19,831 nucleotides of DNA. It comes from an uncultured Mycoplasmatota bacterium. GTDB taxonomy: Bacteria; Bacillota_I; Bacilli_A; RF39; UBA660. The DNA lies in contig URHJ01000023.1 of NCBI GenBank assembly GCA_900547465.1, positions 1-19,831 on the forward strand, written 5' to 3'. Each line of letters begins with the position of its first letter. The stretch's first letter is position 1. The notes beneath the pieces were generated by a model. That model searched no databases, was not told the origin of the DNA, and saw only the letters and a list, made by a program, of their open reading frames with translations. Below are positions 16,281 through 19,831 of this stretch, one piece after another. Made by a program: the position numbers and the translations under genes.

Positions 16281-16287
16281 TACTACA

Positions 16288-16292
16288 CCTCT
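16288..16292 (-). promoter_or_regulatory. Start-deciding ribosome binding site of the thioredoxin-like gene
   Basis: AGAGG on the minus strand is 7 nt before the ATG at 16280. This fixes the start there and removes 18 residues that a TTG start at 16334 would add. Confidence 0.8.
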
Positions 16293-16302
16293 TCTTACTA
16301 TT

Positions 16303-16331
16303 ATTTTACAGTAATATTTAACAAAATTCAA
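16303..16331 (-). promoter_or_regulatory. Promoter of the thioredoxin-like gene
   Basis: TTGAAT (16326-16331), 17-nt spacer, TAAAAT (16303-16308) on the minus strand, 9 of 12 consensus positions with ideal spacing. It lies wholly between the 103-aa gene and the ATG at 16280, so a TTG start at 16334 would be outside the transcript. Confidence 0.6.
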
Positions 16332-16359
16332 CAATCTATTATTTTGGCAATATTATATG

Positions 16360-16671
16360 TCAATAAGTGGATTGTTCGTCTTTTTTTATTTGTTCTAGTC
16401 TTTGTTTTACTAAAAATACCAGTTCCATTGGTGCATCTATTTTTGGAAGTACTAATAGACTATCTTGTAGTTTTATTTTTAGTGAAGTCTCATCATTGAC
16501 CTTTTCAGCTTCTTTTCTATAGTCGAAATTATGAATTTCGTTTGTATTTATAAAATCCTTGATATAATTTTCTATATCTTCAAGTATGTATACTTTAAGA
16601 TCATATTCATCCATTTCTCTGATACCATAATAGGCACCTACTAAATATCTATATTCATCTTCTAATGTCAT
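16360..16671 (-). CDS. Hypothetical 103-aa soluble protein
   Basis: The product has 103 residues, is highly charged, and lacks a signal peptide or membrane segment, so it is probably cytoplasmic. It looks mostly helical, ending in an amphipathic VFLVKQRLEQIKKDE helix. It has no cysteine or recognisable motif, and I cannot assign a family. The ATG at 16671 has AAGGAG about 5 nt upstream. It is separated from tsaD by a terminator at 16722-16746, so it needs its own promoter; only weak candidates (TTACTA-16 nt-TATACA near 16696-16723) are visible. It ends with TGA 79 nt before the thioredoxin-like start, with no clear terminator in between, so read-through to that gene is possible. Confidence 0.7.
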   Translation of the reverse strand: MTLEDEYRYLVGAYYGIREMDEYDLKVYILEDIENYIKDFINTNEIHNFDYRKEAEKVNDETSLKIKLQDSLLVLPKIDAPMELVFLVKQRLEQIKKDEQSTY

Positions 16672-16721
16672 ATTTGCTCCTTTTTTTTATGTATTTGTAT
16701 ATTATTTATAATAATTTTAGT

Positions 16722-16746
16722 AAAAAAAAGAATATTTTATTATTCT
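16722..16746 (-). terminator. Terminator of the tsa operon, overlapping the tsaD stop
   Basis: Stem AGAATA/TATTCT (16729-16734 and 16741-16746, 6-nt loop) is followed on the minus strand by a run of T (16722-16728). Its upstream arm overlaps the TAG stop of tsaD (16745-16747). The stem is short and A/T-only apart from one pair per arm, so efficiency may be moderate. Confidence 0.7.
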
Positions 16747-17749
16747 ATATTAATTTGTCGTTTGATTTTGAATTTAATGTTAAATCTGCTATTCTACCAT
16801 CTTTATATGCATAGTAACCTGCTGCCGCAATCATAGTGGCATTGTCTGTACAGTATTTCATTGATGGAATTGTAACATCTACACCTAATTCTTTACCTAA
16901 TTTAGTAACTTCTTCTCTCAAACCTTGATTAGCTGCGACTCCACCTGCAACAATTAGAGTTTTTATATTTTCTTCTTTAATAGCTTTTCTTGTTTTATTA
17001 ATAATTTCTGTTATTGCGACATTTTGAAATGAAGTTGCTAAGTCTTCTTTGTTTAGTTGTTCATTTCTTTGTTCTAGATTATGATTTAGGTTTATTACTG
17101 CACTTTTTAGACCGCTAAATGAAAAATTGTAACTATCATCATTCATAGGGATTGGTAATTTGTATGTCGGTTTACCCATATGAGCTAGTTTATCAACTTT
17201 TGGTCCACCTGGATATTCTAGGCCTAATACTCTTGCTACTTTGTCATAACATTCACCGATAGCATCGTCTAATGTTCCACCTAGTTTTTCGAATTTGTAA
17301 TGGTCTTTCATCAAGACTAATTCAGTGTGTCCACCACTTACTACTAGTGCTAATAGTGGAAATTTCATTTCTTTTTCTAGACTGTTTGCATAAATATGTC
17401 CTGCTATATGATGAACTGGTATTAATGGTTTGTTATAGATGAATGAAAGTGTTTTTGCAGCTTCCAATCCTATTAGTAATGATCCAATTAAACCTGGTCC
17501 GTATGTTATCGCAATGGCATCTATATCTTCTATTTTCATTTGTGCTTTTTCTAAACATTCTTCAATTACAAATGTTATATTTTTAACATGCTCTCTGCTG
17601 GCGATTTCTGGGACAACACCACCGTAATTTTTATGAATACTTATTTGTGTTGAAATTGAAGTTCCAATATCAATTCTTCCGTTTTTTACAATAGAACAAC
17701 TAGTTTCATCGCAACTACTTTCTATTCCTAGAATATAAGTATCTTTCAT
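16745..17749 (-). CDS. tsaD: tRNA N6-threonylcarbamoyladenosine transferase TsaD (Kae1/Qri7 family)
   Basis: The product has 334 residues, the usual length for the family. It transfers the threonylcarbamoyl group from threonylcarbamoyl-AMP to A37 of ANN-decoding tRNAs, working with TsaB and TsaE. Visible hallmarks are the ILGIESSCDETS start (6-17), YGGVVPEIASREH, GPGLIGSLLIG, the HHIAGH metal motif with His114 and His118, VVSGGHTE, GGTLDDAIGE, PGGP, FSFSGLKSA, VAGGVAANQ, and the third ligand Asp302 in CTDNATMIAA. The start chosen is the ATG at 17749, with AAAGAG 8 nt upstream. In-frame ATG 17755 and GTG 17758 give three extra residues at most and overlap the rimI stop, so translational coupling is likely either way. 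It is the last gene of the tsaE-tsaB-rimI-tsaD operon. Confidence 0.97.
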   Translation of the reverse strand: MKDTYILGIESSCDETSCSIVKNGRIDIGTSISTQISIHKNYGGVVPEIASREHVKNITFVIEECLEKAQMKIEDIDAIAITYGPGLIGSLLIGLEAAKTLSFIYNKPLIPVHHIAGHIYANSLEKEMKFPLLALVVSGGHTELVLMKDHYKFEKLGGTLDDAIGECYDKVARVLGLEYPGGPKVDKLAHMGKPTYKLPIPMNDDSYNFSFSGLKSAVINLNHNLEQRNEQLNKEDLATSFQNVAITEIINKTRKAIKEENIKTLIVAGGVAANQGLREEVTKLGKELGVDVTIPSMKYCTDNATMIAAAGYYAYKDGRIADLTLNSKSNDKLI

Positions 17750-17754
17750 ATGCA

Positions 17755-18159
17755 TCACTCTTTCATTTCTACTCTTTCCATTAATATTCCATCTATCCCG
17801 TGATAGTAGCCTTTTCTTATAGCCTTTTCTTCAAAGTTAAACTTTTTGTATAGTTTTATTGCAGGATAGTTATCCTTTTTTACTTCTAAGGTTATATTTT
17901 TTTCCACAGTTTTGATTAATTTTTGCATCATTTTGCTTCCTATTCCACAGTTTCTGTGGATAAAATCGACTTCTATTTGATTTATTTCGGCTCTTTCATA
18001 GATATCGCTATAGTATATATACCCTAGTATTTTGTCTTTTTCCACATAGATTAAATATTTAGAAAATGGATTACTTTTAAATTCTTTAATTATTTCTTCT
18101 TTACTTAGGATATTTAGGTCAAACTGATCAATATTATTTAAATCCAGTTCTATGATCAT
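17755..18159 (-). CDS. rimI: RimI-like GNAT N-acetyltransferase
   Basis: The product has 134 residues, a single GNAT domain. The acetyl-CoA loop (motif A, R/Q-x-x-G-x-G/A) is R69-NCGIG, preceded by the strand INQIEVDFIHR. The later NYPAIKLYKKFNFEE and RKGYY segments match the RimI pattern (N-x-x-A-x-x-x-Y-x-x-x-G/N-F). RimI acetylates the N-terminus of ribosomal protein S18 in E. coli; in Firmicutes the substrate is less certain, and location between tsaB and tsaD is the main reason for the name. The start ATG overlaps the tsaB stop as ATGA, and its own stop abuts the tsaD start, so translation is coupled. No good ribosome site of its own is visible; a GAGG lies about 13 nt upstream. Confidence 0.87.
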   Translation of the reverse strand: MIIELDLNNIDQFDLNILSKEEIIKEFKSNPFSKYLIYVEKDKILGYIYYSDIYERAEINQIEVDFIHRNCGIGSKMMQKLIKTVEKNITLEVKKDNYPAIKLYKKFNFEEKAIRKGYYHGIDGILMERVEMKE

Positions 18160-18779
18160 GACTGTAGTTTTTCCTCTGCTTCTGTAAGTTTTAAATAATT
18201 AGGATTCACGAAATGCGGATTGATTTCTTCCTTATCTTTATACTTTGTTACAATTTTTAGAATATCTGGGTTGTATTTTTCTTTATCTCCATCTAATTTT
18301 ATGTCATCGTTACTGATTATCACATAATTATTATGATTGTCTAATTCTGTTTTTAATTTGTTGTTTTCAATATGGCATGGTTTTAGAATTTCATTATCGT
18401 TTTCATAAATAGCTGCAAAAGAATAGTCTCTTCTTGCATCTATCATTGGTACTACTACTTTGTTGCTGTTACTTGATACAGCCATTGCTTCTAGGCTAGT
18501 TATAGTAGTAATTGGAATATTTAAAGTCCATGCATACACCTTTGCTATTGTTAGACCAACTCTTATTCCAGTAAATGATCCTGGTCCATTGACAACAATT
18601 ATCTTGTCTATATCTTTTGGATTAAGATTTGTCTTTGTAAACATATCCGCTATTTTCGGTAATGCTAATCTTGAAAGATCATGCTCTAATAATTCTTTTG
18701 TTTCTGCTAATAGCTTATCGTTTTCAACTATTCCAGTATATAGATAGCTAGAAGATGTATCTATATAAAGTAATCTCAT
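18156..18779 (-). CDS. tsaB: t6A biosynthesis scaffold protein TsaB
   Basis: The product has 207 residues. It belongs to the ASKHA-fold paralogue of TsaD that forms the TsaB-TsaD heterodimer and, with TsaE, drives the t6A37 modification cycle. Sequence hallmarks are LLYIDTSS at the N-terminus and NGPGSFTGIRVGL (64-76), diagnostic for the family; it lacks the TsaD metal-binding HHxxGH motif, as expected. Length is slightly short of typical 220-240-residue members, the shortening being in the C-terminal half. The ATG has TGAGG 7 nt upstream and overlaps the tsaE stop by 4 nt (ATGA). It also overlaps rimI by 4 nt at the other end. Confidence 0.95.
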   Translation of the reverse strand: MRLLYIDTSSSYLYTGIVENDKLLAETKELLEHDLSRLALPKIADMFTKTNLNPKDIDKIIVVNGPGSFTGIRVGLTIAKVYAWTLNIPITTITSLEAMAVSSNSNKVVVPMIDARRDYSFAAIYENDNEILKPCHIENNKLKTELDNHNNYVIISNDDIKLDGDKEKYNPDILKIVTKYKDKEEINPHFVNPNYLKLTEAEEKLQS

Positions 18780-19231
18780 AAAACAGCCTCACATACTTCT
18801 TCATATTTTCTACCATGAGGGATAAGAGTAATTGATCTAGAATTTTCTCCAGTTACTCTAAATTTTATAATAAGTCTATCTTCTGGTAGATAATCTCTAA
18901 TAGTATCACTCCATTCAATTATAGTAATACCTTTTCTTTTGTAATATTCTTCTAATCCAAGATTTTCTACATTTCCATCTAGTCTATATACGTCCATATG
19001 GAATAAAGGTAATTCTCCAGATTCATATTCCTTAATAATATTAAATGTTGGAGAAGTAATATCTTCATCTATTTCCATAGCTTTTGCAAATCCTTTTGTA
19101 AATACTGTTTTACCACTTCCTAAATCTCCCTCAAGGCATATAACCATATTAGGAAATTTTTCAGACTCAATATTTTGAGCTAATTCAATTGTTTCTTCCT
19201 CTGAGTATGTAGTTAATTTATAATTATTCAT
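18776..19231 (-). CDS. tsaE: t6A biosynthesis ATPase TsaE
   Basis: The product has 151 residues. It is a P-loop ATPase that binds TsaB-TsaD and whose ATP turnover resets the complex between t6A cycles. Walker A is GDLGSGKT at 35-42, followed by SPTFNIIKEY, the HMDVYRL segment (Asp80) and the IIEW motif (Glu107-Trp108), the standard TsaE order. The start is the ATG at 19231: AGGTGAT (19236-19242) is the ribosome site about 8 nt upstream. A GTG at 19240, three codons earlier, is itself inside that Shine-Dalgarno sequence and is rejected. First gene of the operon, with an extended -10 promoter just upstream. All three dedicated bacterial t6A proteins except TsaC/TsaC2 are thus encoded together. 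Confidence 0.95.
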   Translation of the reverse strand: MNNYKLTTYSEEETIELAQNIESEKFPNMVICLEGDLGSGKTVFTKGFAKAMEIDEDITSPTFNIIKEYESGELPLFHMDVYRLDGNVENLGLEEYYKRKGITIIEWSDTIRDYLPEDRLIIKFRVTGENSRSITLIPHGRKYEEVCEAVL

Positions 19232-19235
19232 ATCT

Positions 19236-19242
19236 ATCACCT
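19236..19242 (-). promoter_or_regulatory. Start-deciding ribosome binding site of tsaE
   Basis: AGGTGAT on the minus strand is complementary to the 16S rRNA 3' end and contains the GTG (19238-19240) that could be misread as the start. The ATG at 19231 is at normal spacing. Confidence 0.8.
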
Positions 19243-19248
19243 TTTACT

Positions 19249-19276
19249 ATTATACCAAAAAAAAATAGTAAAACAA
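19249..19276 (-). promoter_or_regulatory. Promoter of the tsaE-tsaB-rimI-tsaD operon
   Basis: A perfect -10 TATAAT (19249-19254) is preceded by TGG, making an extended -10; a weak -35 TTGTTT lies at 19271-19276 (16-nt spacer). The predicted transcript has a very short leader before AGGTGAT. Its presence means the operon need not depend on rRNA read-through. Confidence 0.65.
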
Positions 19277-19303
19277 GGAGAATAAAACCATTTTACGAAA
19301 TGT

Positions 19304-19328
19304 TTACTAAAAAAAAGCAAAAAAAAAA
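19304..19328 (-). terminator. T-rich end of the rRNA operon
   Basis: Directly after the 5S 3' end the minus strand reads two long T tracts separated by GC. No independent hairpin is visible; the closing helix of 5S (TTCTTGG/CCAAGAA) could serve as the stem. Termination here is plausible but unproven. Confidence 0.45.
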
Positions 19329-19436
19329 TTCTTGGCTACTTCCTATTTTCGCATACACTATCGTCGGCGTTAAGTGGCTTAACTTCTGTGTTCGGGATGG
19401 GAACAGGTGTACCCCACTTGCTATCGTAACCAAGAA
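19329..19436 (-). rRNA. rrf: 5S ribosomal RNA
   Basis: The 108-nt RNA is closed by TTCTTGG/CCAAGAA (helix I). It carries the conserved 5S core: TCCCATCCCGAACACAGAAG followed by TTAAGC, and ACGCCGA downstream. The length is at the short end for bacteria, in the range seen in Mollicutes and relatives. It follows the 23S gene on the same strand, as in a standard 16S-23S-5S operon. Confidence 0.95.
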
Positions 19437-19496
19437 AATTATTTGAGAAAATAATTCTCTGAAAACTTAGATACTGTGTTCATCAAATTTATTAAA
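19437..19496 (-). other. 23S-5S spacer with a hairpin next to 5S
   Basis: About 60 nt. A perfect 8-bp A/T inverted repeat (AATTATTT 19437-19444, GAGA loop, AAATAATT 19449-19456) lies immediately before the mature 5S 5' end in transcript order. It may help 5S maturation. No tRNA gene is present in the spacer. Confidence 0.5.

Positions 19497-19831
<335 letters not shown>

Noticed and set aside
18776..19240. Mycoplasma-type genetic code (TGA as Trp)
   Set aside because: TGA acts as a stop at the tightly overlapping tsaE/tsaB, tsaB/rimI and rimI/tsaD junctions, and Trp is encoded by TGG where checked (for example in TsaE IIEW).

Overview
This is an A+T-rich bacterial window in which every gene lies on the minus strand, so transcription runs from high to low coordinates. 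The 4-nt stop/start overlaps, the use of TGA as a true stop (tsaE, tsaB, rimI), TGG for Trp, purine-rich Shine-Dalgarno sites, a short 108-nt 5S rRNA and short A/T hairpins with T tracts suggest a small-genome Firmicutes/Bacilli or Tenericutes-like gut organism that uses the standard code. This placement is inference; the partial 23S rRNA would settle it.

High-coordinate end: the 3' part of a 23S rRNA and a complete 5S rRNA close an rRNA operon. A tight operon tsaE-tsaB-rimI-tsaD follows. It supplies the tRNA t6A37 synthesis proteins plus a RimI-type acetyltransferase, with its own promoter in front and a hairpin terminator behind.

Middle: four single genes, at least two with a recognisable promoter. 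They are a 103-aa unknown protein, a membrane-anchored thioredoxin-fold protein with a CPWC active site and a four-cysteine tail, a 456-aa XRE-type DNA-binding protein fused to a multi-span membrane region (an inverted repeat overlaps its promoter), and a 148-aa single-pass membrane protein with two extracytoplasmic cysteines.

Low-coordinate end: about two thirds of the window is one gene for a 4465-residue secreted or surface protein (roughly 490 kDa). Its layout is N-terminal hydrophobic segment, two glycine-rich domains of the type known from ALK/LTK receptor ectodomains, three cadherin-like beta-sandwich repeats, a third glycine-rich domain, 34 more cadherin-like repeats, a bacterial Ig-like (Big_2) domain, and a dockerin-like C-terminus. 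It has its own near-consensus promoter and a terminator.

The most interesting observation is hidden order in the 37-repeat array. Units 4-19 and units 22-37 match one to one at an offset of 18 units and share odd local markers, which indicates an ancient duplication of about 1.6 kb of protein-coding residues (about 4.8 kb of DNA). The window therefore holds a housekeeping half (rRNA and t6A modification) and a cell-envelope half (giant stalk or adhesin, envelope thiol chemistry, membrane-linked regulator). A functional link among the envelope genes is inference from proximity only. No mobile element, CRISPR array or tRNA was seen.
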